Of a DNA stretch of 64,000 nucleotides, positions 50,771 through 63,850 are shown one piece after another (the first letter of the stretch is position 1; each line of letters opens with the position of its first letter). Made by a program: the position numbers and the translations under genes. The stretch comes from Lota lota (taxonomy: Eukaryota; Chordata; Actinopteri; Gadiformes; Lotidae). The notes under the pieces are model-generated. The model had not been told where the DNA came from. It did no database searches and saw only the letters and a program-made list of their open reading frames with translations. The stretch covers positions 4,687,758 to 4,751,757 of the forward strand of contig JACYXH010000802.1 in the NCBI GenBank assembly GCA_026745465.1, written 5' to 3'.

Positions 50771-50855
50771 CATCTCGCCAGGTAAACGTCTTTGTTGGAT
50801 TGTGGCCACTCTGTATTCTGAGAGTAACAACAAAAGTTACTGTGATGATTTTATT

Positions 50856-50864
50856 GGGGGGGGT

Positions 50865-50894
<30 letters not shown>
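50856..50894. repeat. Poly-G run
   Basis: Thirty-eight G interrupted by a single T. Confidence 0.95.
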
Positions 50895-50895
<1 letters not shown>

Positions 50896-52099
50896 GACAT
50901 CTCTGGATTGAAGGAAAGGATAAATCATTAAAATGTGCATGGTAAAAAAGATCTTAAGATGACTCTCCAATTACGGACAATGAATTGCACTGCTGATTTT
51001 AATGATAGACTCTTAAAAAGATACCGTTGCTTTTTGCCTCTCTTAATCAAAATACCATTGAGTCAGCACTGAGAGAAAAAATCTCTTTGAGTTAATTTTC
51101 TTAATCACTTAGGGGGTCCCAAAGACTAGGTTATCACCACAGTAGAGACTGTACATCTCATCCATGCTCTGCTATAAGTAAGCATTCTGCACTTGTTTCA
51201 TTAGTAGTTATTAAATATTATGTGAGGGGGCGATAGATACGCACATTTTATAGCAAAGTGATGTGCTTTTATACAAAGCGTTTAAAGCAGATATGGATAC
51301 ATGCCAATAGGGAGCCCCTGCTCTGATGGGCCACTCCACTAGCATGCTATGGTGCTTTACTGCATTTTTTGAGTGTATAGCGGTGTGTTCTGTCTGATAT
51401 TAACCCCGTCAAAATTATGGGCATTCAAGATGGCTTACCACCACACAACCTTCCTTCCATACTCTTCCAAGCTATGATCTCCACCCTTGCTCTCTCCATC
51501 TCAATTATATCTGTACCTCTTGCCTCACCTTTTGCTCTTTCAACCTGTCCTCTGCTGTTCAAATATACATGTACCCTTCTCTCTATTTCCCCTTATCTCC
51601 CATTTTAGCCTCCTGGCTGGAGAGAGGCAGTGACACACATCTACTGAAGCCAGGATTGGTGAGGCGTGTGCTGAATGAAGATACAGTCGAGAAAGGGGGC
51701 AAGGGTCCACATATCCACTGTGAATGTGGATGTCTACCAGCCTGTAAGATAGGCTATAGGCCTATAGATTGCTGGTATTGTATTAGGCTTGTAGGCTACT
51801 TTATCCATTATTCTTCATATAGGCCGGCCTACTATAGAAGTATGCCGTGTATCAGTGAAGACTTTAGCAAGAAAAGCTTATTGCTACAAAATGTTGAACG
51901 TGAGGCATGTGTGAATGTCTGGCTCACAACTATTGCAAGACTGGATTAATTGCCTCAAGTTATTCCAAATCATGACCCAACGAAACCCCATAAAATTACA
52001 GATCAAATTCAAATCATTTCTCAACAAAGCACCTTGCTTTCTAGGTGCCTCGGCACACCTGATCATCTGACGAGAGGAGCGACTCCTCCCCGGAATGAG

Positions 52100-52403
52100 A
52101 ACTAGTCTGCTACGCATTAAGCGAGCAGTTCGAGCACAGCACACGTCTCCGCGTGCCGACACAGCGCGCGCGGTCTGCGGCTCATTGGCGCGAAGGATGG
52201 AGTCGAATTTACCACTTTAAATGAACAAGGACTCCTCGTCGTCCCCTCGTGTCCTCTTTCAAATAAATCAGTGATGAGATCGGCCTACGGGAGTGTCTCA
52301 ACTAGAAGAAGACAGCGAGAAGCTCCTCCGCGCAAAAGTGGAAAGAGTGGCTCATGAAATCACAGTCATTGGAAAACGGACCCGGTCACCAACCAAATGC
52401 GAG
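52100..52403 (+). promoter_or_regulatory. CpG-rich promoter and first-exon candidate
   Basis: A CpG-dense block (ACAGCGCGCGCGGTC near 52160-52175) in otherwise CpG-poor AT-rich DNA. It has an inverted CCAAT box (ATTGG, 52184-52188) next to GCGCG, a TTTAAA-like element about 30 bp later, and at its right end a GCGAG/GTAAAA donor-like site (exon end 52403). An ATG at 52354 opens MKSQSLENGPGHQPNA and reaches the donor in phase 2. I do not recognise the peptide. This could be the start of the next gene on the + strand, with a very large first intron. No matching second exon was found. Confidence 0.4.
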
Positions 52404-54430
52404 GTAAAATTATTTTCTCCAATTTTGTCGAGGTCATTTAAGTAGAACCTAGCATACTTGTAGGCTACGATGCAATTTATGACACAAGTAACGTTATAGG
52501 CTGCCGAACTGTAAAGCGGGGATCCTGGGATTTTAATTTAATGTTACGATTTGTAGTTTTTCGCCACATATATAAATGTATAGAAGTCAGCACTGTTGTG
52601 CAGGGTTCAGTCTCAGCGCAGAAGCGTTCATTAAAACCTTCCCTGCTGACACTTGATCGATGTTATTTCAAGGTGGACATAGTGATTGTGGTCTTGTTAC
52701 CAATCTATCTATGTGCTGTACGAATCTATCCAAGATATTAAAAGTTAAAATCACGTTTACATATCGAATTGGGATTACGTGTAAAAAAAGAAAAAAAAAA
52801 GTCAGGAAATGGCCTTCGCTGGCGCCTAACTATTTGAATGTCAGTCTAGCGTCTGCGGTCTCCTTTAAAGCTCCCGTGTTAAGTGTTTCCACGGAGCTGC
52901 ATGCCAATGTCCACCTTTACACCTCAGGGAGCAAGCAAACAAATCACAATCGGCTGTAATAATTCCCATGTCGTTGGGAGCATGGGGCGTTTAGGCTTGC
53001 TTCTCTGTTGAGATTCATTGTTTGAAGCAGGTGAATGCCAGCCATCTAGGCTACGTTTGACAGAACATAACCTCAGACTGCTATGATATGGTCAGGAGGA
53101 GTGATTTAGTTATCATACACACATAATGGTATGCACCTTTCTCAGGATATGACCACTAAACAATCAACAGGAGGCTATTCGTCATTAACAGTGTGTTGAA
53201 TTTGCAAAATCCTCCTTCCTTCAGGACGTGTGTTGTAATGCCATCAATATTTGAATCATTAAAGATATAAAAAACCATAGGAAATGCTACTAACGTGAGG
53301 GACTTTTCCTGTCGCCAGAGCTGGTGTTTATGTGTTTGGGAACATAGGTAAGAGGGGGGTCACTCAGTGCTCTTTGCTGGGGACCAGGGAGCCGGTAGGA
53401 GAGCAACAATCACGACTGTGCGTGTTTGTTGCGTGCGTGTTGTTTGCAGTTATGGTTTCTACATAACTTCCAGTAGGCGGTGGAGTCCTCGGCTGTGTAG
53501 AGTCCATGCACCTCAGTGGAATGGGAAGCAGGTGGAAAAAAAGGATTTGTACAGAATTGGACATTGCTGTTATGTTGAAGAAAGGTACTTCAATACAGCT
53601 CATATAATCTAGGGCGATTTATTGCATCTCTGAAACTGTAGATTTGTATTTACTAAAAGGAAATAATATACAACTTTCCAGCCCTGTATATGGCGTATTC
53701 AGTATCCGTATCCGATGTCAACAACAAATAGAAAATGGTTTCTTGGCTCTGACCATTAACCAATTAGTTGAGTATCATGAAGTAATCATTAATCAAACAA
53801 TTGTCAATCACAGCCCTATATCAGCATGTTCTCTAATCTCATCAATGAATCAATTCCTTTTATTTATCTTTGTTTTCTTTAACACCCACAATTACCACGC
53901 ATACAGCCTTCTCATTTGGGTTAATTATCAACCATTCAAAGACCTCTGAAAGTCTGTTGGCAGTGCACATTATCGTATTTTAAAACCCAAGTGACTGTTT
54001 TTCTAGATAGCTAGCTAAGTATATAGTGTAGTAAATTCTAATGCATCAATAATTGTAAAAAGCAAATTGGATCATAACATCAAAGTCAAAATGGATGTGT
54101 GTGTTTGTGTGTGTGTGTGTCGTATTGTGTCATGAAATGCTTAGAAGGACCCTAGTTGAAGTTGATGGGATGTTGTATTCGCAAAGTCAGGGAAGGAAGG
54201 ACTTGCCTGTGTCAATTGAATGTGTTTTATAGCAGTGTCTCACAACTGCTAGCTGGTTTCATGTGAGTAATTGCTAATAAAAGAAACAGAGCGGTTATTT
54301 ATTTCCTGGGATTTTTCTAATCAGTGCTAATGAAAAATAACAAAAGATGGGAATGAATAGTTGATGAGGATTTGTTTGTTGTTCTAGAGGAGGACATTTA
54401 GCTGGGGGATCCAGAGTCTTGTGGACATGG
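52404..54430. other. No gene seen
   Basis: AT-rich sequence, possibly the first intron of the candidate gene at 52.3 kb. A short GT array lies at 54097-54120. Confidence 0.4.
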
Positions 54431-54433
54431 AAA

Positions 54434-54735
54434 AATGTGTGTGTGTGTGAGTATTTGTGTGAGAGAGAGAGTATTTGTGAGTGAAGGAGAGAGAGCATTC
54501 ATGTGTGTGTAAAAGAGAGAGTATTCACACACAGAGAGAGTGTGTGCGTGTGTGAGAATTTGAGTTTTGTGTGTGTGTGTGTGTGTGTGCATGTGAGCAT
54601 GTGAGAGAGGAGTGCTTGTGACTGAGTATGGATTGTGTGTGTTGGATGTTGGTGAGTGTCTGAAAAGAGAGATGGATTTGTGAGCTTGTGTGAGAAGAGC
54701 GTGTGTGACTGTGTGCATGGGGAGGCAGTGTGTGG
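54434..54735. repeat. Mixed GT and GAGA array
   Basis: Degenerate TGTG/GAGA array that yields false His/Thr/Ser frames on the - strand. Confidence 0.88.
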
Positions 54736-54959
54736 TGTTCCTTGTGAAGGTGAAAAGAGCCCGCTTCTTCAGCAGTTGTGAGTGTGCCAGATCCAAGTCT
54801 CGGCATGTAATGTCTCGATGAATGAATATTAAAGTGGGGGATCTGGCCGATCAAGCTGTTATATAACCACTGCTTGGTGGCCACCTTCACCAACGGCGAA
54901 GGTGTGCCTCATTGCCATAGTGACGGGGGACATTACTGAGGAGCCGGTAAGTTATCGTT

Positions 54960-56330
54960 ATGTGGTAAGATCAATCCTGTTCCCCATGTCCTGAAGGGGC
55001 ACCTTTGATCCAACCTAATGATCGTTATGTGTGTCTTTAACGTGGGCATGTGTCAGATGAATGAAGACTTGATGATCTAGTAGTTCACGTATCCATGTTT
55101 TCAGTATACTGAGTGGGTTAACACATATACCGGCTATACAATTATTGACTGCTCAATATGATCAATGTTACACTAAAGCTAATCCTCATTGGATGTGTGT
55201 GGGTTTGTCCAAAGCCAGTGTCTGTCGCCACAAAGGATTGATCAGTTCTCGTACATGTGCGCACACACACTCCTGTGCTGCTGTGCATGTGTGTCAGCCT
55301 CTCCGCCTTACCGGGATGCATAAGGATTACAACAATTTCATTCTTGTTCCTTCTCTTCATTTCTTACCATAGATTCCCGATATCTTACAGCAGAAATCCC
55401 TAGACCCCAGGGATTTGGCGCTAGGCTAACGGGAGTGTTTTGGGGTATTACCTCCCCTGCTTCCAGTGATTTCTAATGACAAGCGAGAGCCGCTAGTGGA
55501 GGGCTGTGAAGTCGGCTGCCTAGGGCCTCTTCTTGCCTTCGATTTGGGGAAGGGGAGGGGTGCGGAGGTCATACATAATAGATAAGTGACTGTAACTTAC
55601 AGTACGGGGGCGGAACTAGGCTAATGCTGGGATTTGCATATTTGTGCCCGTGTTCATAATTCATGAGCGTGCGCCATGCAGCTATGCATGGTGTGTGAAA
55701 GGAAGCGAACAAAGAACTACCACCTAGGTCTACATATGCTCTCTATACCTGTCTCTCTTTCTCTTCGTCTTTCTCCTCTCATTCAGTTTTTTTGTATATA
55801 CTGTATGTATAAACTGTAGTATGTAAAAAAAATAATAAAGAGCTGCCTTGAATCTGCCACTCGCAGGCATATGTCGTTTCAGGCCCTTTAAAGGGAGACC
55901 AATTTCAAAAATATTCTTTGATAAGTCCCATAAGGAAACAAATTTAAAAAAGTGAAACTGTCTTTGTTAAATTGTTCCTGTTATACTGGCAATATATTTG
56001 AAGCGGGTAGTAAATAACACGAGTGTGAGCCATGGCACCCGGTAAAGCGCAAATATGTCTCAGAGCCACCACACTGAGCAGTGGATTTGTCATTCCACTT
56101 GATGGGTGACAAGTAATTTATTCATCGGCGTGGCTTTGTTTCCTAGTGTGGATGAGGAGCCAGGCATCAGTCTGAGACCTCATGATTGGCTTCAGTGTCT
56201 TGATGCATGTTCCCGTCAATTCACCTCTGTGCCGTGTTGTATTTGTCACGCTAATGGAGAGAGGGTCTTATGAGGGATCATTGTCCTGGCCTGTGAAATG
56301 GGAAGTGTTTGGTGCTCAAGACGATGCAGC
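54960..56330. other. No gene seen
   Basis: Unique sequence. It includes an ATTTGCAT octamer (about 55632) and a CCATGCA/TGCATGG inverted repeat (55674-55691), as expected of regulatory DNA, but nothing coding. Confidence 0.4.
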
Positions 56331-56332
56331 AA

Positions 56333-56334
<2 letters not shown>

Positions 56335-56402
<68 letters not shown>

Positions 56403-56411
56403 GCGTGTGTT
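56335..56411. repeat. (GT)n microsatellite
   Basis: About 38 GT units, left partner of an inverted microsatellite pair. Confidence 0.97.
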
Positions 56412-56441
56412 TGAAAGAGATTGTATAATGGGGTGTTTAAG

Positions 56442-56583
<142 letters not shown>

Positions 56584-57236
56584 ACGAGACCCCAAGCGCA
56601 GAGATGTCAATATTTTGATGGTCCATTATAAATATGTCCCTTGTGCGTCTTATGATCCTGAGGCTTACTGATTAAGAGACTTTCTATGAAAGGTTTCACA
56701 TCAAAGGGCCTGTGGATGAATTAGTCTGTGATAAGCACAGATATAATGAGGGGGAATACATACGTGTGGCTTGGCCTCCAAGGATATCAGAAGAGACCGC
56801 ATTTAGTGGTTTCATTTACTGTTGACCTCGTTTGTGTTAGCCATGCAGATGGGTCATTCACAGTTGAGGAGGATTTAATTGCTCTTATCTCTCTGGAAAT
56901 ATATAATTTAATTTAATCTTTAGTCCCTGTTTACGCTTAGTTGTAGGTCATGGTGAATATGCGGGAGAACAAAATGTCAACTAGTCAGTTCTCAAAAGGC
57001 ACCTGCAAGCAGCGCTTGACATTTATTCTAGAGGCGGCCATGTTAGGCTTGTCTAAATAAGAAATTTGATCTTAAAAGGAATTGAATTGTATTATTATTT
57101 TTTACTGTGGGAAGGTCAGACTTGAAAAACCTTCTTTTGTTTGTTTTCTGAGAATAAGGGTGCCACTAAGGATATTTATGCCATCTCAGGTTTTTGTTGA
57201 GCTTTTTAAGTGTAGGAATTCTTCAAGAAAGTCTTG

Positions 57237-57418
57237 TTTATTTATATATATATAGTTATATATATATATATATATAGTTATATATTTATATATATATATA
57301 TAGTTATATATATATATATAGTTATGTTATATATTTATATTTATATATATAGTTATATATATATATATCGTTATATATATATTTATATTTATATATATAG
57401 TTATATATATAGTTATAA
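57237..57418. repeat. (TA)n with TAGTTA units
   Basis: About 180 bp of TATA repeat with periodic AGTTA interruptions. Confidence 0.95.
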
Positions 57419-57702
57419 TAACTCACTGTGAGCATCAACTTTTAGTTTTTATTTACACAATATCATCCACAAATTTACAAAAAGGATTATATCACAGTTT
57501 GGTTGTCGCATCAAAAAGCATAGTGCTAAACAGTATCTTATTAAATGCTACTAGATTCTACTGTTCATTTGTGTATTGTTGTCTTCCTCCTCCGACACAG
57601 GGTGCTATCCATGGTGCTGAACAAGCACAATGTGTTTTACTCCAACTCATTGAATTGTTTCGTTGGTCTAATCTGATATACCATATGTTGCTTTCTTTGT
57701 AG

Positions 57703-57795
57703 GCTAGTTCCAGAAAAAGTAAGGCAAGCCACACAGAGCTCCGCAGATATAGAGGGCTAAGGAACCGGTATGTGGACCACCAGGATGGATTCTGA
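57703..57795 (+). other. Weak terminal-exon candidate
   Basis: A good acceptor (GCTTTCTTTGTAG, 57690-57702) is followed by 30 open codons, ASSRKSKASHTELRRYRGLR then NRYVDHQDGF, and a TGA at 57793-57795. A GTATGTG donor-like site lies inside it. The peptide is basic with no recognised family. The phase does not fit a direct join to the exon candidate ending at 52403. Chance is a serious alternative. Confidence 0.2.
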
Positions 57796-57799
57796 TGAT

Positions 57800-60700
57800 C
57801 CATGTGATTTTAATGTGCTTTTGGACAATGATAAAATGAAAATAACAGAAAATAGTTGTAAAATGTAAGTGTTTAAGTTGAAGTTTCAGCTCGAATATGA
57901 ACACTGAGATTTTAAGAAATGCCTTTAGGGTTTGTGTTATCCCCATGGTCACGACCCACAGCAACTTTGTGATACTTTTTTGGTACCGTCGTTGTGTATG
58001 AACGTTATAATGAGCGACGTTGTAGATTAAATTCGCCACATGGCGTAATGGCGTAATACTATTAGTGTTCGGGAAGCATAACCCTCTCTTAGAAGCGAAC
58101 ATCAAAATCAACCGCTTACCAGACGGAGCTCCACACGTCCACACACACCTCGCCGCCGGTGTCCCTTCGTCTTGACTGAGGAGCATATTAAAAGGCACTT
58201 CCACGTCATGAATAGAACGCTACCTGAGTTCGGAGCAGAGTGGGATGTTCTAAAACTAGTTGACGGAGACCAAAAAATAAAGCATCGCAATTTTAGTTTG
58301 TACAATATTTCAAATGGGAGATTTTGGGAAGAAAGTAATTTAAGATAATTAGTTTGCAACTAAATCCTGGGCCATTTTTGATGGGATTGAACTAAACAGA
58401 CAGACAATACCTTTTCTAGATATTGTAACACGTTCCAGTGGCAACCAATGACTGTAGATTCTTATCAAACTGTTGATGGGGTCACTAAAGGGACACTGTT
58501 TGCGATGCGGTATACAAATGTGTCTGTATTAGCAGCAATATGTAGACAATGTCTATAAGTCACTGATATTGCAGTAGATATGCCTGTTGTCATAGCCTCC
58601 GTTAAGGGGGGCGTGGGGGGACAACAACTCATCACCCAGGAAATTAAAATCCTTGCCTCTTTAGTCTGAGTTGACTATGGAGAAATTGCCCATTTAATGT
58701 GCGACGACTCGCTAATACGGCCATTTAAACAATGCCAGCATGCTAATTCCTCTTAAGCAGATTGTGCCCTTTTCCTCGATGTAGCGCTGCCGATGATTGC
58801 TTGTTTGGGTTCAAATGTGTATTAGGGATTTATTAAAAGAGGCATGGTGGAAAACACATTGTCAGCTTTGGAATGGATATTAGATGACTCTGTGGTCAGG
58901 GGGATTGGTCTTCATTATCTGGCCAGGAACTGGTCAGATAACGCTGCTTCATTTACTTTCTAAACCCCCCTGTGCGCTAATGCAGCTTCTATTCTGTATG
59001 GCCGAGGTAAAGACGAGAGAGAGACAGAGAGAGAGACATTGCGACTGTGCACACGGGATTACAAAGGTTAATCATTCATTTAAAGCTAATCTTTGTTAAA
59101 TACCACTAGGTGGCTGCTCTGGATGAATATAATCAGGCAAAGACCAAACCAATCCCCTCCACCTAAACGATAGGAGAAGTGGTTTATCTATGTTGTTACA
59201 GCACTGCTAGATCGAACCAGATGGAGAGTGGCATCACACTTCTAATTTAGTATTGATTAGCTTGATAAAGTGATGTATGCTCTTTCATTATTTGTGTGAG
59301 TGAGTGCCTGTGTGCATGCATGTGGCTCACTGTGTAATGTATTCATTCAGAATGGATAACTATTGTCAATGGCTTCTATTCCTGCAAATGGTTCTTTAAT
59401 GTACATTCCCTCGCGTTGTTGATGCTGTGGAGTTGAGATCATTATGGAGTTACGGAATTATGCAATCAAGGATGAAATAGGTCATCCCCAGTTCGGGAAA
59501 TCGAATAATTAATTTCCTTTTGTTCACGGTTATTATGCAGGCAACTGCGAACAGAGAATTCAAGTCATTATCTGGTCTGGTCTTCTCTGGTAAACCTTTA
59601 TGCCTGAGAAGCTAATTAAGGCTTGCGCAAGCTCCCAGCCTATTCAATTTTGTTCAAAACATTGTACTTCATTAAATAAGGAAGAAATTATGACATCATT
59701 TTAGTCCTTAAAAAATTTAAAGGTAATTTTTTCTGTCTCATATTTACACAGGTCAAGTAGCATGTTTTCATATCTAATGGTACGTTTGTTTGGCCTCTTG
59801 TCATTTCCTTGCATTGTTCAACAATAATAGTATTATGAAAGGTTATGCAAATAACATCTTGTCAGATAAACAAATAAGAAAGGTGTCAACATTAACCTCC
59901 AAAGTGCCTTCTATTAGGCAGATGTAGCAGTATCTGGTCCCTTGGGGACAATATAAAATATCAGGAAACCACCAACTTGAATGTTATAGGAAGTCATTCC
60001 ATTTACAAGGTAGGGTCTTTTAACTTCAAAAAGATAAGCCTGCCACGAAAACAATTACCTGAACTCATTTTCGAACAGACCTGTCTAGAAAAACTGACAT
60101 TTTCTCACAACAAAGCCTGTTTTTCAAGGTGTTTTTCCACTGATACAGCTTAAAAAATAAATGAAAGCGAGGCAATGTCTCTGAAACCCAACGGCCTTCC
60201 ACCGACCAGAAGAAATGCAGCACCAAAGCAGGCGCCTTTTCTCAGTGTGTTTTATCCTCCCCATTAGGCCTCTCATGTTGGGTCCACAAACTTGGCTAAT
60301 TAAGAATTCATCTTAGGTCGGTGTTGTCGTTAAGTGGCCCTCACAGCACAGCGTCCGGGTGATAAAAGGAGTTATTGAGCTGCATGAGGCGACCTCCTCT
60401 CATCTCTTATCTCCCATAAACACTTCAGTTGGTTTTAGTGGACCACAGAGATGGGGTAGGGAGGGCAATATGCCAAGGGAGGATAGAGGAGAAGACTGAT
60501 GACTTATTCATGACATTGGTGGAACAAGAGGGCCTTGGACGGATGTGGCACCGAGAAGCCCCTTGCCATGGGTAACTTTGTTAGATGTTGTGGAAATGCT
60601 TGTTTGAAACTTGATTAAACTTCACGCCATTTGCTGCCCCCCAATATATACAATAGGGTAATGTGTGGATAATGAAATGCAGATTATGTGTGACGTGGGT

Positions 60701-62420
60701 TGTTTGGGGAATGTCAAAACCACATCACACTTCGCTGAGTCATGTCAGTGGGTTTGTTTGTCATCAGAGAATGGCGAAAAGACAGAGACATTGTCAGCTC
60801 CAATTTTGGCTGGTGGAATTGCTATAGATGTCCTGTTGCCATTGCCTCTAAGATGAGCCTGTGATTACCAGTGACAAAGTAATAAAGATCATACAATTTA
60901 TGTGAGGCAATCATTCAGGCTATATTTTCTACGACATTGTGTCTTGCATTAACAACTCCCCTTACCTGTATTTGAAGTAGAGCTTCCTCTCTTCATGCCT
61001 CCCATATAATGTAAAACCATGCCTCACTGGTTCCAAACGATAGTTTTACTAGCGCCAGGTTGCATTAAAGGAATTGTGCTTGTCCTACATGAGGTCTATA
61101 ACTAAAGCTATTCTGCAAAAAAAATTACAATTAGACTTGGCATCAACATGAGCATTCCCTATCTTAAGTTGTTGCACTGCATTTACTGTTCTGATACACT
61201 GGTGTTAGATGGACAACATATCAATGCCTCAGTTAGTGCTTCAATGCAAATGTGTGTATTTAGTATCAGTCCAATACAACTACAGTGTCTGGATCTGGAT
61301 GGATCATCAATACCACAAAGTAATACCAGACATGTTGGACTATTTCTAAAAGTTAAACTCAATATATATTTAACACATAGGCACATGATGTTAAAGAGGG
61401 GACAGGGGATTTTGGCTGCTACTTTTAAATAAAGCAGTGGATAATTTATCCAAAGCAGTGATTAAATATTCACAATAACAACTGCATTAGTAATAAAGCA
61501 CTGAAATAACAGTATTGGTTTTCATCAAGTTAATGTTTTAAGTTGTTAAAGACCACCCATTGTTCTCATTCAATTTAGGATGTTAGCCAACATTAAATAA
61601 AAAATGCCATTTAGGGCAATTGTTGGGAGACTTTCCAGGGGTAGTCTTAACGATCCCACTGCCCTGCCTGCTGTAAGGGAAAGTATTCGCTGGTGAAAGA
61701 CTTTGTGAAGGACTTCGTCTCTGTGTTTGTAAACAGCGGTAGGGGGACAGAGGGTGGTGTACCAGTCGACAGCCCCACTCTCTCCATCGTCTCCCTAGCG
61801 GAATGAACATCTCCAGCAACACCATCATGGTACCTGGAGCGAGAGCGGGGGCGGGACCCCGTCCCACTGGCCCCCTGGCCCGGCACCACGTTAGCGGGAG
61901 CGGCGAAGCGTAGCGCTGGCTAACGGAAGAGTGGCTGAAACGGTGTAATGATGGAGTCTGGGCCGCCACACGGGGCTAGGTGGACACCGCCTGGTTTTCA
62001 CATCATTTTCTCCCCATCTCTGGCCAAATCAAAAGCTCCGATGGGCTCCCTGGTTCCCAGGCATCAGTGGAATGGAGCTGGAGATTGTTATTATAGATAA
62101 GCATTTCTCTCCTTGCCATCGAGGGTTTGCTTCCGGGAGGAGGGGTAATTTACAAGGAGGCCATCTGGAAGTCCTGATCTTAGGTGGCCCACTTTTTTTT
62201 TAAGAGCCCCGAAGCGCAGATGCACCCGAAAACAACACAATGGGGCTTAATGATGTCTGTGTCTCCAGCTGCCTGAATTGGGGTTCTGTTTCAAAATATG
62301 TTTTCATTTATTTAGATATTTTTTTTCTCAGCATAATGCATTTCTATTACATGCAGTCATGCACACATTCAGCACATTTTTGTTTAAAATAAAATACATG
62401 AGCCAAAGGGATCCAATCTG
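57800..62420. other. No gene seen
   Basis: Unique, repeat-poor sequence. 58660-58780, 59440-59640 and 60240-60460 look like regulatory DNA (TAATTA-rich, moderate GC). 61740-61980 is GC- and CpG-rich with no convincing frame. Confidence 0.4.
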
Positions 62421-62421
62421 G

Positions 62422-62552
<131 letters not shown>

Positions 62553-63409
62553 AAATCAACGAAAGGTAAAAAAATGAAAGAAATATAAATGAACACATCA
62601 CAGGAATATCTCCATTCAGAATACAACGTTTTTTTTATTCCCACACAACACTGCGTGTCTACATAGATTATTTCATGGCTGATTCCCCTTGAAACAACTG
62701 TACCAGAGTAATCTCCCATGGCCTACAAAAGCCCATTCCTTCTCTGATTAAGTTTCAGATCAATAGCCGGCATGTCAGGGAACAACTCAAATTACTCATG
62801 CTGATGAGCTAACACAACCAGCCGCCACAGTGTTTACACAGTGAGTGGGTGACTGGGTTCAAGGACGGGGGGGGGTGATGATGATGCTGGTGGTAAGCGC
62901 TAGAATCCAGGGAGAGAGCTGCTACCTTGGGCTGTCAATATGATCTCAGCCCCGCCATGTCTTTACGGACCACTCAAGTTCTGCTTTAATTGTCCGGCAC
63001 TCTGTGTGTAAATGACACAAATTTGATCTCTCTTGAAATATACATTTCTGTATAGAGATCGATGTATGGAAAAATTTATCCATATGTTAAAAATAATTAC
63101 TGCTTCATGCCTAAGTTCTCTTGGTTCCCCAATCAGAGAGGGGGGGGGGGGGAGATCCAATGAACCAAACTTGTCCCATTTCTATCTCGAGCTCTCTACC
63201 TATATGTATGCATATAGATATATGCTGTGCCTTGAAGGTAAGTTGATAACAGTGCTGATCCTCTCCACCTGGGTTACACCTTTACTGCATTTCCTGCCAG
63301 AGAGCATCTCGGATACAGTCTGGCTTCTTTTATACGTTTTCCTTCATTACATCTGCCTGGCTGCTGCCAACACTACTAAGCCTCTGCATACTTACTTCCC
63401 CCCACTGCT

Positions 63410-63411
<2 letters not shown>

Positions 63412-63490
<79 letters not shown>
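63412..63490. repeat. (CA)n microsatellite
   Basis: About 39 CA units. A poly-G run lies at about 63140-63152. Confidence 0.97.
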
Positions 63491-63495
<5 letters not shown>

Positions 63496-63850
63496 ATATC
63501 TATACATACGGTGTTCCATGCAAGATGTGTCTTGCTGCATTGTCCTCCATATCTGCCACAAGGCTCCTATGGAGGCTCCCCTCCCAATCGCCCTGAACAG
63601 GTCAACACAGAAGCTGTCTAATCTGACCTTGTTAGTTCCTCTGTACTCTGATGCAGGCACTTTCAGACCGTAACTACTCTTCTTTTCGGGGAATCGGTTG
63701 TTTTTTAATCCATTCCTGTGGTCCAAGTCTGGAGTTGGCAATGACGATAGTTTGGCAAATCGGCGCAACCCATTGCAGAATGTTCACATTGTGAGCGTTT
63801 TAGTGCTGCAAATCTGAGCACATTTTGACATGGGGAGAAAAGCCTAGCAG

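Noticed and set aside
54840-54950. Coding exon ending at a GTAAGT donor
   Set aside because: A frame is open up to GAGGAGCCG/GTAAGT, but there is no acceptor-like pyrimidine tract on its left and no recognisable peptide.
57704-58204. 166-codon - strand frame
   Set aside because: Longest non-repetitive frame, but composition is irregular, no domain is evident, and it ends antisense to the exon candidate at 57703. Probably chance.
63033-63596. 187-codon + strand frame
   Set aside because: Its middle is the CA array, and the flanking residues resemble no protein.
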